Counted from the first letter of the stretch, positions 11,097 through 22,745 are shown. The stretch is 64,000 nucleotides of DNA from Eukaryota sp. TZLM1-RC (GCA_040285825.1 JAUPSS010000004.1:2584550-2648549), one strand, 5' to 3'. Numbers and translations: made by a program. Notes: generated from the sequence alone by a model not told the origin.

Positions 11097-12124
11097 ATGT
11101 TCAAACAAAAGATTTATAAATTCAACAACAATATCAACTCAGATGGATTTAATATTGCAGTAGAATCTTTTAGTCGGGATTTACGAGGTCAGAAATGTAA
11201 GCCAGGAACCAAGGCTAGTATTTCTGATATTGATGACGTTGATGTGGATACTTTTTAGGGCACACGAATTGTTGGTTGAAACCCTGGAAAACGTGAGTTA
11301 TGGTATTTTGGAAAAAAAACAGATAAAGAATTAGCCATGGTGCCAGAACATGAAACTGAACAACAAAGTAATAGTTGGGTGATGAGTCAAGACAAGAAGT
11401 ACAAATGGATGAGAATGACTCAGATGTCCTGGTCTTTGAAAAGTAGGATTAATGAAAAACAAAAACGAAGGGCGACAAAGTATACTGAGGTAGATTACGA
11501 CAGGAACCAAATGATAGAGTCTACTGAAATGACAATTGAAGATGCAAACACCGAATTATCCGCGTTTGCTGCCAATTCCACAATTTTATAGATTTTTCTA
11601 ACTTTGTGATTGCCAAACTTCGGCAAGTTTTTTTGACAATTGACTTTTACTGTCTTGACTTGTGGAGCATTCGTAAAATGCAAGCTTTTATTCACAAGCA
11701 AAAGACTGAAAGTTGGTTGTTAAAAACCCTTGTGCAGCAGTTTGGCAATCCAAAAGACACTTAAATACTAATGGGTGATTATGGTAAAAAAGGTTTCAAG
11801 AATTTAAAACATCAGAGACCTACTAGAGGCATTGGATGGATTCAATTTCTGAAAAGAAATGGCTTTGAAGTGTTGATGATTAATGAAGCTTTCACTTCAG
11901 CAAAATGTTCTGTTTGTTTTGAAAAGGTTGCTACGTTTTTGAGAGTAACAAATCCCAGATTCTATAGAAGAGAAAAGACTCCTGTTACTGCATGTCAGTA
12001 ACTCAGTAACAAAGGCTCAACAAAGCTGTTCAATGGAAATAAGCTGGCTTGTCTGAATATGGTTGCAATTACTGAAGCCAGGATGAGTGGTATTGAAAGG
12101 TCTCAGTATCTGTGTCGTAGATAG
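11097..12124 (+). pseudogene. Fanzor-type RuvC nuclease relic (copy B)
   Basis: Fanzor proteins are eukaryotic relatives of TnpB: RNA-guided nucleases with a split RuvC fold and a zinc ribbon. Here the order is right for that family: a SDGFNIAV strand (the usual TDGVS motif), NPGKREL (RuvC-I, near 11278), GDYG followed by basic residues (11774), INEAFTSAKCSVC (RuvC-II Glu plus first zinc cysteines, near 11878-11920), then NKLACLNM (RuvC-III context, near 12040). The catalytic Asp of RuvC-I reads Asn directly after a stop codon. The RuvC-III Asp of the N-R-D motif reads N-G-N. Several stops and frame changes break it, so it is catalytically dead. It differs in sequence from the copy at 14517, so the two belong to separate lineages. 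Confidence 0.72.
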
Positions 12125-12646
12125 TATTTGTAATTATTCCACACGAAAATAGATCGTGTACTTATGGGAATTTCCCATGTACCAAGATTTCTTCTACCAA
12201 TTCCGATCTCTTCTTTTGTCTTATTATTGATTCTTTGATTCGCTGAAAGAACGGACGTAGTCTATTGATTATGGCGTTGTGAATGCGGAACTACACCAAA
12301 AAGACATCAAATTTCTTCGTTGGTTTTTCATGAACGAATTTTTTAAATATTCCAACAGATCCCTTTTGTCAAAATAAACTGGAAAAACAGCCACAAAACT
12401 TTTTGAGCAATAAAAGACATCATTCCATTATCATTAGTTCTTCAATTTGAAAGAAAATGATGATTCTATTTTCTGATCCAATCACATTTTATTAAACCTT
12501 TGTTGGTTTAAGGCTTTGACATTTGAAAAACCAGGATCTGGGAATAAAATTGTCAATTAACTTAAATGAATAACTAAACCAATAGTGAAAATGAAAAGAG
12601 AACAATAACTTTATATTTACACAGGATAAATTACATCTAATTACAT
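12125..12646. other. Intergenic
   Basis: AT-rich, no gene seen. It includes the 3' flank of the sphingomyelinase-like gene; TTTATATTTACACAGG lies just past its stop on the gene strand. Confidence 0.4.
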
Positions 12647-14024
12647 CTAAATCCAACACTTATAAAACTCAGTGAGTCTTGAATAACGAAAAGCGCACAA
12701 GTGTCTAACAGCACATTCCTTTGTCAAGTCCTTCATTGCTACCCCATTGGTATTCATTCTAATATACTTACCAAGAAGCTCTTCATCATTATTCATTCTT
12801 TTCCACAAATTAAACAATGAATCACCACTCACATCGCGAATACCAAAAGCCTCCCGGGCTGAATGATGAAGTTGCCAGTTTGGTTTGAGCTCCTTATTGG
12901 CCGTAGTGATATTTAAGTAATATTGATGATAATCTAAAACATTACCATTAGTTCTATTGAAAGTAACCAGTCGAACTCCAGGAAAATTACCACTATACAA
13001 CATATTATCATCACTGACCACACTGGGAAGGATAAACAAAGGAGCAGTGGGAATATCATTCTTATCAGCAAGCAACCTCAATGCTTGACTGTGCTCATGT
13101 CCAGCTGCAGCAAAGGCGATCCGCTTTTGTTCTAGGCCGAGATGAAGGGCATCTAAGAATCGATGGTTGAACTGTGGATGAAAGTTCGAAACAGCAGCAA
13201 AGGTGGATTCCACAACCTGTGGTGAGGTAGGAGAGAAAGAGTTAACATACTCCAGGTGGAACGTGAAACAAAAGAATAGCTTTCCTGTCTTCCCTTTCCA
13301 ATCTCTTCATTTGCTCCTCTATCCATTCAAACTGGTGCTCAGGGTCGTGAGAGACGATCGACTCCACATTCATAAGGAAATAATGGTTCTGTGGTGAACA
13401 TTAGGTATTTTAACAAACCGTATTAAGAACTATAACACTAAGCTTATCATTGACATCGTGAACGTAATAACCTCCTTTTTTGAACTGATCGTGTTGGTCG
13501 TGAGGGATATCATTGCCCCACATTTCAAGCACCATGTCGTAAACATAACGAGTGAGGCGAGAGAACTGGTGAGAGGGGTAAACCTTGAATGAGAGGAGAG
13601 TGGAAGGACATACATCGTGATTCCCAAGAACCCAAAGCTTTTTTGTGTTGGAAAAACGGCTATTGATGGTATCAGTCATTTCTTGTAATAACATCTTGAG
13701 AATTTTCTTGTCAAACATGTCTTTGATTTTCATCACAGAGGCGTGTGGGACAATGTCTCCCAGCCAGGCAAGATAATCGGGATTGGGTTCGACTTTGTTC
13801 ATGAAATCTAGAGTAGATTCTAAGAGAGATAAGGGTGTATTGCATTTGAAATTTCCGTAAGGGCCAGCATCTCCAGTACCTTTGTTACAATGGTGCTTGG
13901 GATCCGATCCTACTTTATATGTCCATTGATAGTGAATGTCATTGATGAACCAGATCTTACCAACATCGGAGCAGTGGGCTAATAGAATTAACGATGTCAA
14001 GAAAAACAGAGAATGATGAAGCAT
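12647..14024 (-). CDS. Acid sphingomyelinase-like phosphodiesterase, secreted, two mini-introns
   Basis: Join of 14024-13419, 13388-13251 and 13216-12647 gives about 437 residues. The introns are 30 nt (13389-13418, GTTTGT...CACCACAG) and 34 nt (13217-13250, GTATGT...CACCACAG), and splicing restores an uninterrupted frame. A hydrophobic signal peptide (LLHHSLFFLTSLILLAHC-type) starts the protein. Calcineurin-like metallophosphoesterase motifs follow in order: INDIHYQ (D-x-H), WLGDIVPH (GD), LGNHDV (GNHD), LLFHVPPG (His) and AAGHEHSQ (GHxH). These bind two metal ions. The C-terminal region after GHEH, with paired cysteines, resembles acid sphingomyelinase-like enzymes. The likely role is hydrolysis of phospholipid or nucleotide phosphodiesters outside the cell or in acidic compartments; the substrate is unknown. 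It appears intact. Confidence 0.93.
13217..13250 (-). other. 34-nt spliceosomal intron
   Basis: GTATGT...CTCACCACAG on the minus strand. Without splicing the frame ends after HVPPGVC; with it, HVPPG continues into VVESTF and the GHEH domain. Confidence 0.88.
13389..13418 (-). other. 30-nt spliceosomal intron
   Basis: GT...AG on the minus strand with a CTAAT branch-like motif. It contains an in-frame stop; removing it joins LNT to NHYF, a conserved step in this phosphoesterase family. Confidence 0.85.
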
Positions 14025-14516
14025 GATCTGAATTATGTGTAATCAAAAAGCAACGGTAAGTGGGTAGTGTGGGAAGGTTTGAGAAAACAAATTCAAATTC
14101 TAGGAAAATGACCCTAAGCAGATCACATTATACAAAAACAACTTTATGCGAACTCATTGAAACAACACGTTCTTTTGATTGAATATGCTACTGTTATCAC
14201 CGAGAAAACTCCTTCAACTGTAACCCTTTCAAGAAAGAAAATAGTTGCGGCAGCTTAAATATCACGTATTATAGTGTTTAATTATCATTTTGCTCAGGCT
14301 TTGTATTTGTATAGATAAAAGAAGTTGTGAATAAGTCAAATTTTTATTGTTGTCTGTCTGATCTTTTCTCGACTGACATATTCACCCCAATAGCAAATCC
14401 AGAGTTGCCACGTACTCCTCTGGAAGGTTAACCGTCGTGAGCAACCAATAAACGACAGCAAGACGACAGTTCCAGCAAGTGCTGCTCAGTTCTTCTCTAC
14501 TGCAGCTCTTGTTACA
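14025..14516. other. Intergenic between divergent phosphodiesterase and Fanzor relic
   Basis: Holds the presumed promoter region of the minus-strand phosphodiesterase. From about 14430 an open frame leads into the Fanzor relic, so that relic may start earlier than its first ATG. CCAGAG...CTCTGG (about 14400-14424) could pair. Confidence 0.35.
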
Positions 14517-16279
14517 ATGGAAAGACAGTTTCGCTATATTCGAATTGTCACTGTGCTTACTGCCCGGTTAGCACAGCTGTTCGTCCTGCAATATCCGGAA
14601 ATGGCTTTCTGGTTATATCAACAACAGTTTTGGTATCAATGCCAAGACTTTGTAATGGTACCTCATCCCACTGTGACACGCCCATTTGAGAATCATATGG
14701 AAGTGTACCGCGCACTATATGATGTCTCTTTTCGACCTGGCTGGACGTTTCCTCCTATTGGATTTCAGAAGGGAACCGACAACTGGTGCCGCTCTGACAT
14801 TAGAAGCTTTCGCGCACTGCAAATGGCGACAGCCTTTGTCAAATACTTACTGATGGCCCTGTCTCCTGGAAGCTGAACTTCTTCCGGACAATGGCTACCT
14901 TCTTTGAGTGCCCTTGCCCAAAGAAATATGCTTCATTAGTGGTGAACACGACTATTCCTGACTCTTTGCGCGCATGGTATGATGAAGCTCACCATGAGTA
15001 CATAATGGACCTATTTACTCAGCAGGTTGCCGACCCTCATCGTTTTGACGCTATGTTGATGCTGGACAATGTTGATCTCAATCCAGACAACATCACCTTC
15101 TTATTTGCTGCTGGGCTAAATATTGTATCCTTTCTGGAAAATATTGCATCTGACACTATGCGAAGAAATGCCGTGTCCCCATCCCCCAGTTATTCTCCTG
15201 GCTTTATCTCTTTTAGTCAAAAACTGGAAAAGCATATTCTCTCTTTTAATGCCAACCACTGTCTGCTGAAAGATCCGTTTGCATTTTTCAGAAAAAGAAG
15301 TATCTGACTTACACAATCAGTTCAGATGCTGTTTCAATACGCTTCACTTTTTCTTTTGCCCTCAAAAAAATAAGAATCGCCGGACAGCCAGAGAGTTGGC
15401 AAACACCATAGCCAGTGGGAACTCGATATTCCTGCAAAGAGTCGGAAGCGAAACTCTAGACTTCAACAACAGGTTCGTCCTAGGCAACGTCGAAGAACTG
15501 ACGACGCCTATGAGCCTCCGCCAATTGATCCATGTAAATATTCATTTTGTGCAATTGATCCTAATCACAAAAATTTGTTTGGTTATTCAAGTGGATCAAG
15601 AATTGATAATAACAATGTAGATCATCAACTTTCGGGCCTTGTTCTGAATCCAAAGGCAAGGAAGATCATTCACCCACCGGTCCTGACCCATGCATCACCA
15701 AATTGCTATTTTGCTAAGAATTTACACAAATATCTTAATGAAATAGCAATGCCTTTGATGTGGGTACCGACACAGGAAGAAATCAGCAATCCCGACTTCC
15801 GTACGAGAACTATACTAGACCAACTGCTGATAAATGGAGATCACCGAGCCCTGCGCCGCAAGAAGTTTGATTTTTTTATAAGAAGGCAAAAAAGAATAAT
15901 GGGATTTATTGAAAAAATTAAACTAATGGCTAATGGAAGAGAAACCATAATTTGGTTTGGTAATGGAGGTGATGAACCATCAAGACAAGCTGTGAAAACC
16001 CCAAGGAAGCGCTTTTTGAAGAAGATTCAGAAACATTTTAAATATGTGAAGCCTAATGGAGATGAATTCTACACATCTGCCAAAACGAATTGCTGTAAAG
16101 TATTCAATCAAAAGTTGTATCACGATGATGGGAGGGTGAACAATGATAAGTTTGTATGCCCTCAATGTCAGACACTCTGGTCGAGGGACATCTCAGCCTC
16201 TAGAAACCAGTTGGGGATTGCCATAAGTGAGCACTACTACAATGAAAGACCTGAGGCGTTCCGGAGACCCCGTAGATAA
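14517..16279 (+). pseudogene. Fanzor-type RuvC nuclease (copy A), frameshifted but catalytic residues retained
   Basis: Reading across frames 14517-14810, about 14811-15290, 15291-15400 and 15400-16279 gives a protein of about 590 residues, a normal Fanzor size. The N-terminal part is rich in aromatics as in the wedge/REC region. ISSDAVSIRF (near 15320) matches the family TDGVS motif. Then come CAIDPNHKNL (RuvC-I Asp, near 15549), IIWFGNGG, DEFYTSAKTNCC (RuvC-II Glu with first zinc residues, near 16056) and CPQCQTLWSRDISASRN (second zinc pair plus RuvC-III Asp, 16154-16205). All three acidic residues are present, unlike copy B. Frame changes sit partly in homopolymers such as the A7 near 15364. 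A 35-nt GT-AG segment (14838-14872) could alternatively be an intron at the first break. No transposon ends were found. Confidence 0.75.
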
Positions 16280-16296
16280 GGGTTTTCCCATGTATT

Positions 16297-16310
16297 GCGT
16301 ACCTGTACGC
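16297..16310 (+). other. Short hairpin 18 nt past the Fanzor stop
   Basis: GCGTA-CCTG-TACGC forms a 5-bp stem. TnpB/Fanzor guide RNAs are known to lie at or past the 3' end of the nuclease gene, so this is a candidate structural element, but one short stem is weak evidence. Confidence 0.25.
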
Positions 16311-18672
16311 GTATTGTGATGTTGCTGCTTTAACTATCATTTGATCGTGATATCATATAGTGATATAACTAAAGTATGCTTAACGTCTATCAAGATTGCA
16401 TGAATTGGTGAAAAGCCAGAAGTGCGTTTTGATAGAAATTCACAAAATCAAAAAAAAAGAAAATGACCAAAAACTTATTCAACATTGAACAGATATTCAC
16501 ACTGCACTGATTAATTAATTATCAATCTTTAAGGACGAGTGATTTGACATAGTGATATTTTACCATCATTGTACAAGACAAAAAACAACAAGAAAATCTA
16601 AAGATGAGAACTCACTATTGTTCAAATACGCAAATTGACAACTTTCAACTTTCACCATTCAAGTCGATTGTTCTTGGTTTGTTCATAAAAAGATCTATGT
16701 GAAAATTATCATCACTCACCTTGTTGTTTGAACAAATGATCGAATAAAGATTTACTGATAACTCATAATGTGATTTGAATTTTAAAACCTAATGACATAG
16801 TTTTCAACACAAACACTGATACCAATAACAACTACCACTATTGTAGCTTTACAGTTTATCGGTTATAGGTCTTTTTCACAGCAGCTGTTTGTGTTGAAAA
16901 ATTTGGAAATTTTGATTGCTCGTTGTTGGAAGTTTAATTGATTTACGGTATCCTGTTAAGATTTTCTTTTCACAACACAAATTTTCAATGTAATAGGTTC
17001 TTTCAACAAAACTTATGTACTGCATGCCCGAAAGGGCACACAGTAAATTTAAAATGACATTTCCAATTTTTCTTTGTTCCATTGAATCTTTCATTTATAA
17101 CCTTACAAAAATCAGGTTCAATATTACTAAACTGACGATGTGGAGTTTTAATTGTGTATTTTATGTTTTCATCTTTGTTGTTGAATAACATTTTTTATCA
17201 TTTTATTTACATTACTAAACTATTGTTGACATAATTGTTTAAATAAAAATTGAAATTGTTTTAATCAAACTGCCTGCCAGTGTAAAATTTAAAAACTCAT
17301 TCCTACCCTTCTCTGTTTCAATTAGTCTCAGGACTCAGAAAAACAGGGATTGAGCTCGTCTTGATCTTGAATTATGGAATAATAGATTTTTAAGTTTTGA
17401 TGCATTATGTCTCATGATATGTAAGGTGATTCCTTGGTCGATTTCTTTGCCGTTAAAGGACAATGATCAATTAATGACATGTCGTTTGACCATTACAAAT
17501 TCAAAGTGTAAATGAACAACAACTTAATTATAGTATTTGAATCACATTTTAGTGATAAATTTAAAAACCAAATATCAATGATATCATAGGAGCTTGTTTC
17601 AATCAACCATAAAAACCCAGAAAATGCTGCAAAATTTAAAACTGATTACTCAGAATTATTTGAAGAAAGTGCGCCGTTGCGGAGTGTTTCATGAGCACCT
17701 TTACTTCAAAAAGAATGGAGAAGTGAGAAAGCTTAAACTCATTTTTATATATCCATAATGTGGATATCTTTTAATTATTGTTGTTTTCAACGATTGTTGT
17801 TGTTATTTTACTTCAACGAGGAACTAAAGAACAAACTTATAATTCTAAATTGGGAAAATAGCACTTTTCATCATTCTTCCTTATAAATTTGCAAAAATCA
17901 TCATAACAATTGTTGCTCCCTTCGCTCTTCCGAAGAGCTGAAGACGACAACAGTTTTTATAGAGCTTTTATTGCTTTAATTGCTTGCATAAAGGGGTTTC
18001 GATTTTGTAGAAGGATAATATTCTTTGATGGTACACACATCAAGACAAAGTTACTTTGCCTGATAATTCTGTGATGACAATCGAAAATCCCTCTTCTATA
18101 TATTCAAATACCAAATCAGCCAAAAGAAATTGACTGGAAGTTCTTCCTTTATAAAAACGACCAAGACTAAATAATGAAGAAAATAATAAGGGGGACAACA
18201 CCTTTACAAATTGAAAAAAAACAATTCTGTTGTGTCAAAAGATCTTGTCAAATATTCTTCCTGTAGGTTGTTTTACAATTTCAACAAAATCATCCAAGAA
18301 AGATAAAGCAAGTGGTCAACGCGTGCCATATAGCGAAAAAGAAATTGCAAAAAGGACACAATAAGTATGCGAACCAGCATTGAAGTCCAACTTTGCTTTT
18401 TATTTACCTATTTTAGTGTTTTCGAAACCGACAATGGATTTTTGTGTTTTAACTGAGCTAATGGTATGAAAGAATTATTACACATAACAATGGATAACAC
18501 AACAGTAAAGATAGTGGTTCCTTCAAGACCGTCAAGCATTGAATCACCTAAAATATATCCGCCAAAATAATTAAAAATATATTCATCAGCCAAACGAGAG
18601 AGTAAAGATACTAAAAAGGAAACAATTCTATGTGAAATGAAGAAACACTACAGTTGATCCTTAATTGCATCA
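16311..18672. other. Long AT-rich region without recognised genes
   Basis: Only short frames. A 44-codon frame from ATG 17624 (basic, LKKVRRCGVFHEH) and a minus-strand frame 17191-17003 (CHFKFTVCPFGHAVHKFC) are the most protein-like, but neither is recognised. It is probably old mobile DNA. Confidence 0.4.
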
Positions 18673-19080
18673 TTATTTTTGATCGGAAAGTAACAAATTG
18701 TTTACAATTGAACAGATGAGTTGGAGAAACTGTGATCCACATTTGCAAAACAATTTATGAGGCACGTGATCGGGCCAAGTGAAACAACGAAGGCGCGTTA
18801 TACAAGAAAATGAGGTATTATCTAAGAGAAGACCATAAATTTGAGGAATTTGAGATAATAAAAACGGAGAAAAACTGTTGTGGACATCTAATAGGAAAAT
18901 TTGCAAAAGCGGAATTATCATTTTTGGCCGAGCTAAGGCGAAAATTAAAATTTAAGCTTTCAAAAATTATTGTTAATCTTTGCTACAATTTTTTAACACA
19001 ATACCTCAAATTTACTAGCGTTCAAGGTGGAATTTCCTGTATACTATCGGGAAAGCATTTACTCCAATGGCCAGGGGGCA
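18673..19080 (-). pseudogene. Relic of retroelement family B C-terminal region
   Basis: Read on the minus strand, it matches the protein at 28390-27437 piece by piece: ISHIPNVYGLLL there reads LSQIPQIYGLLL here, and the zinc-finger start LICRCG reads LFCKCG. Upstream bases (to about 19080) correspond to its CPWP/IWSKCFP region. Stops interrupt it. It is an old truncated copy. Confidence 0.65.
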
Positions 19081-19104
19081 AACAATCAAGAGCAGTTTTT
19101 TTAA

Positions 19105-19155
19105 TTATTGAATAATAATCTAAATAATCTAAATAATCTTATCTAAATAATAATG
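19105..19155. repeat. AATAATCTAAAT microrepeat
   Basis: Several imperfect copies of AATAATCTAAAT in a row precede family A coding sequence. Confidence 0.6.
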
Positions 19156-19164
19156 TAATATTCT

Positions 19165-20640
19165 ATTCGTCATTTGGGTTCGTTTTTAGGAAATAATGAT
19201 GAAATTACCAAAAAATTGTTTGAAAAGTTGGACTCAATTTCCGACAAAATTGACCGAATGATGAATTTAGATATACAAAAACACATCAAATTTACCATTA
19301 TAAGACAGTGTTTTAGTTCCAATTTTAATCATATTTTCGATCTACAAATCCTGTCATCACTAGACTTTTGGCTCAGAAGTTTAATGAATTACGTGCAAAA
19401 GTTCTGTGTCAATTACTGGGATGTAAAATGTTCCAAATTCCAGACCATGCTTATCTAAGTCCACATTATGGCGATTTAGGTTGGGCGAAGGCTTCTATCC
19501 TTACTTCGTGTGCTTTTGTTGGTGAATGCAGAAATGCAATCTTTGAGTTTTCCGAAAGATTTACAGATTGGCAAGCTTTATTGACGACAACCCAAAGTTC
19601 CACTGTTTTTGCATTAAATGAAGAAATTTCAAAAATTGATGCAAAAAGATGGGGTCGATGCTTTCCACAATCATTCAATGGCAATATTCCAGAAAAAAAT
19701 GTTTTAAATTTGAAGTACACGCTTCGAACATTACAGAAACGATTGACTGGAATGTATGAAAAAGATCTTTTTAATAATATATGCAGCTCGTCTGTTTTAA
19801 ATCAAGATCTTCACTCATTGTTATTGGAAAAGGGTGTTTGTGAAAACAAGGCGTCAGATTCTTCACTTTTTGTAACCATTGTACCACGAAGATTTGGATT
19901 GTGTGCCACTAATGAAGCATTTGTAACAAAAAGGAGATTATATTTGAATAGCCCCATTAACCAATTATTATCAAAAGAAAAATGTATTTGTTCGAATTCA
20001 CCTCAACTCACTTTGCGCCATGCTCTAAATTGCTCTAAATTGATAACTTATCGTTCTTCATTACATGATGCTGTTAGAGACACTGTTTTCAATATGGCAC
20101 AAACTGCAAGGATATCGTGTATCAAAGAGCCCCTGCTGAAGGAAACACTTTCTCTGAATAATTTTGGTTCTGATGATAGAGGTGATGTATACTGTGATTG
20201 GATTGATAATTCTGAAGCTATTGTTGACTTTGTCTCATGTAATGTTGCAAACGATACTTTGGTTCACAGAAGAAAACTTAATCCTGTGGCTGCTCTGGAT
20301 TTTAAAGCAAAAGAAAAACATAGAAAATATGATAAAGATATTGAGGAGGCTAATGTCGATAGAAATACACAGCTGGTTTTTATTGCTTTCCCATTTTGGA
20401 TAAATGGAAGATTATCAGATGAAGCAGAAAATGTTTTGAATGACTTCCAAAAAATGGTGCAAGAAAAAACAATGAAAAGATTTGATATTTTTTTATGGCT
20501 TTCACGGATTCAATTTGCCATTATTAATAGATTGGCACGGTTTTTCATTCGAATAAGAAAAGCTTTAGCTAAACAGCAAGTAGATCAAGATTTTGTAGAG
20601 GAAATCTTGGTTCAATGATAGTCGTCCCATTAGTTATGAG
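19165..20640 (+). mobile_element. Family A 5'-truncated RT element: RT thumb, CCHC finger, restriction-like nuclease
   Basis: The first part (19165-19355) has the post-palm RT pattern LGSFLGNNDE followed by an RQCFSSNFNHI helix typical of non-LTR reverse transcriptases. A frame change near 19355 leads into a 416-residue open frame (19368-20618). That frame holds a GDLGW motif, a CICS...HALNC zinc finger (near 19985-20030), RSSLHDAVRD, and a PD-(D/E)XK-like endonuclease: RGDVY, IVDFVSC and a KAKEKHRKYDKD basic helix. Such elements nick the target with this nuclease and prime reverse transcription there. The fingers and palm of the RT are missing, so this is a 5'-truncated copy. At least four further fragments of the same 3' end lie in this window. 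Confidence 0.7.
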
Positions 20641-20712
20641 TTAATTTAATTAAGTGTGCAAATTCAATAAATCAAAAGTTATGTTATATCAAAAAATAAT
20701 CTTAAGTTCATA

Positions 20713-22194
20713 ATGTCTCACTCTCCACTGCTTTTCTTATGCCTAACACTACTTGTCTCATTGTCTGTTGCAGCCCCAAAGCATGCTGGGATTCAATCAA
20801 CTCTGTCCAAGCGAGGAATTTCTCATATCTCTAAGACAGTAACAAATGTTCTCCAGCAAGAACTCAAGACTACGGAGATTCCCAAGCAGAAAGGTAAAGT
20901 CAAGGTGTGTTCTACAGCAACTTCACTCAAACAAGAGTCCCGTAGGCAAGATCAAATATGAACTTAAAGACATTTCTATCCAAGATCCTCATTTTGGTAA
21001 GATCGATGTCACTCCTGATGGCAAGGGTCTGGAATTGGCCATTTCAGATGTATCTTGTAAACTGCACATGAAGTGGAAGTGGAAGAGATCCCCTTTGAGC
21101 GATTCTGGCAAGGCTGACGTCAAAGTATCTGGAATGAGCATGACGGTCTCTTTAGATATTGAGCCTACCTCTTCTGGTGGTGTTACTGGACATCTAAGAA
21201 ACCCCCATGCTCATATTCATAAGTATGATTTCCTTTTCCTTACTCTAGATTAAAGATCAAACTTCACGGTGGTGCTTCCTGGCTTTACAAAATCTTTGTT
21301 GATATTTTTTCTCACCAGATCAAGAAGGCAGCAAAGAAATCAATCGAGAGTACAATGAAATCCACTCTGAACCAATTGATCAAGAAATCTCTCTCCACTG
21401 TTGATCCCATCATTGATATTGACCATTATACAGACCTAGATTTTCGTCTGATGAAAGCAGTCTTCTCTTCCAAGGGACATGTCAGCAGTCATTTCAATGG
21501 AAATCTCTTGGAAAAAGGTTCTCTCCATAGGCCAAACCTCGATTCTTTTCCCATGCCTGACTTGATCAACGATCAACATCTTCAGTTATTCATTGGTCAA
21601 TATGCCCTCAACAGTGCTGGTTACCTTTACCATTTGTCTGGTGTTCTTCAAGAAGAAGTTACTGATGATGATATTCCTGAATCAAGTTGGATTCATCTCA
21701 ATACAAATTCTTGGCGTTATATTATCCCTCAGCTATACCAACGCTACCCTGATACCCCAATGGAGGCATTGGTTGCCACTAGGTCCCCTCCTTCTGTTCG
21801 ACTCAATTCTACTGGTTTGACAGTTTCCATCCCTGTCATCGCGAATGTAAGTGTGGCACCAAAGGATGGATCTGAGCATTCTGTTTTCAGTCTCGGCATT
21901 GATGTGGTCGCCAGCACTGATGTTTGGACAGAGAATGGTTGGCTAAAAGGTAATCTTGGGTTGCTTGGGTTTAAATTTGGTATAATTTCATCGGAAATTG
22001 GAAATTTTGATACAAAACAACTCAATAAGGTTGTTGATAATGTTTGTAAATATGGAATTTTACCTTTCCTCAATGTTGCTTTGGAGAAGGGTATTGAGAT
22101 TCCCGTAACTGAAGGAATTGAAATGAAAAATCCGACTATTCAATTTGGAGATGGTTTTATTGCTATTTCAACTGATGTTGACTATCACCCCTAG
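20713..22194 (+). CDS. Secreted BPI/LBP-family lipid-binding protein, two mini-introns
   Basis: The protein begins with a hydrophobic signal peptide (LLFLCLTLLVSLSVA). It then follows the bactericidal/permeability-increasing protein and LPS-binding protein fold end to end: the N-terminal VLQQELKTTEIP helix, GKIKYELKDISI, an SVSLDIEPTSSG-type barrel segment, IDHYTDLDFRL, an HLQLFIGQYALNSAGYLY segment, ARRSPPSVRL-type PPSVRL...GLTVSIPV and a C-terminal FGDGFIAISTDV strand. Length is about 474 residues, near the family norm of 450-490. Splicing removes 26 nt (21223-21248, GTATGA...CTCTAG) and, by my preferred reading, 31 nt (20905-20935); a 52-nt alternative (20894-20945) also restores frame. 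The family binds lipopolysaccharide or other lipids, so antibacterial defence or lipid carriage is likely. Confidence 0.93.
20905..20935 (+). other. Probable 31-nt intron (52-nt alternative)
   Basis: GTGTGT...AACAAG. Both this and 20894-20945 have GT-AG ends and restore the frame GKIKYELKD. The shorter one fits the 26-34 nt size of the other introns and keeps an SPVGKI segment common in this family. Confidence 0.6.
21223..21248 (+). other. 26-nt spliceosomal intron
   Basis: GTATGATTTC...CTTACTCTAG. Removing it joins AHIHK to LKIKLHGGASW and opens the frame to the C-terminus. Confidence 0.88.
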
Positions 22195-22745
22195 TTATTA
22201 TTGTAAATAAATTTGGAATTTGTGTTATGTTGGAATCTTTTCGCTCGAGATTCGGTAGCTACATGAACACTGCCATATACGATTTTCGATTGACAGAATT
22301 TTTTCATTTTGATGAATTGAATTAATTGTTAACACATTCAATGACAGATAAACCGTAGAATAGTGATTTATTCATAAGACTATTGTTTTGTCGAACTTTT
22401 CCCTTATTGCTTCTAACGAAATATTATTCCGTCTGACATGTTAATTTTCAAAACAGGATTGTTTTCTTTTCTCTCTCTGTTCTGTGACGAAATGAAAATC
22501 ACGCGTTAACTCACTCACAACCGACGGACAATAATTATAAGTGTTTGGCTGATGGCGCAAATCACAGGAAACATCATAATGATCCGCCAAGAAAAGTAGG
22601 AGGCTGACAAAGTTTTCAAACAGAATCATATCTCGTTGTGGGTTCGTTTTTTCGTAGTTTGTAAACTTTTACAAGCTGTGATGAAAAAAGGATTGAAATA
22701 AAAATGTAGCGTTTAAAGAAATATTGCGATACGAATCAAGACTAT
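22195..22745. other. Intergenic after BPI-like gene
   Basis: AATAAA about 10 bases past the stop (22206) may serve in 3' end formation. Nothing else recognised. Confidence 0.4.

Noticed and set aside
14838-14872. 35-nt GT-AG segment as an intron of the Fanzor gene
   Set aside because: It restores frame but would remove a protein-like TDGPVSW segment; a single-base frameshift explains the break equally well, so I did not call it.
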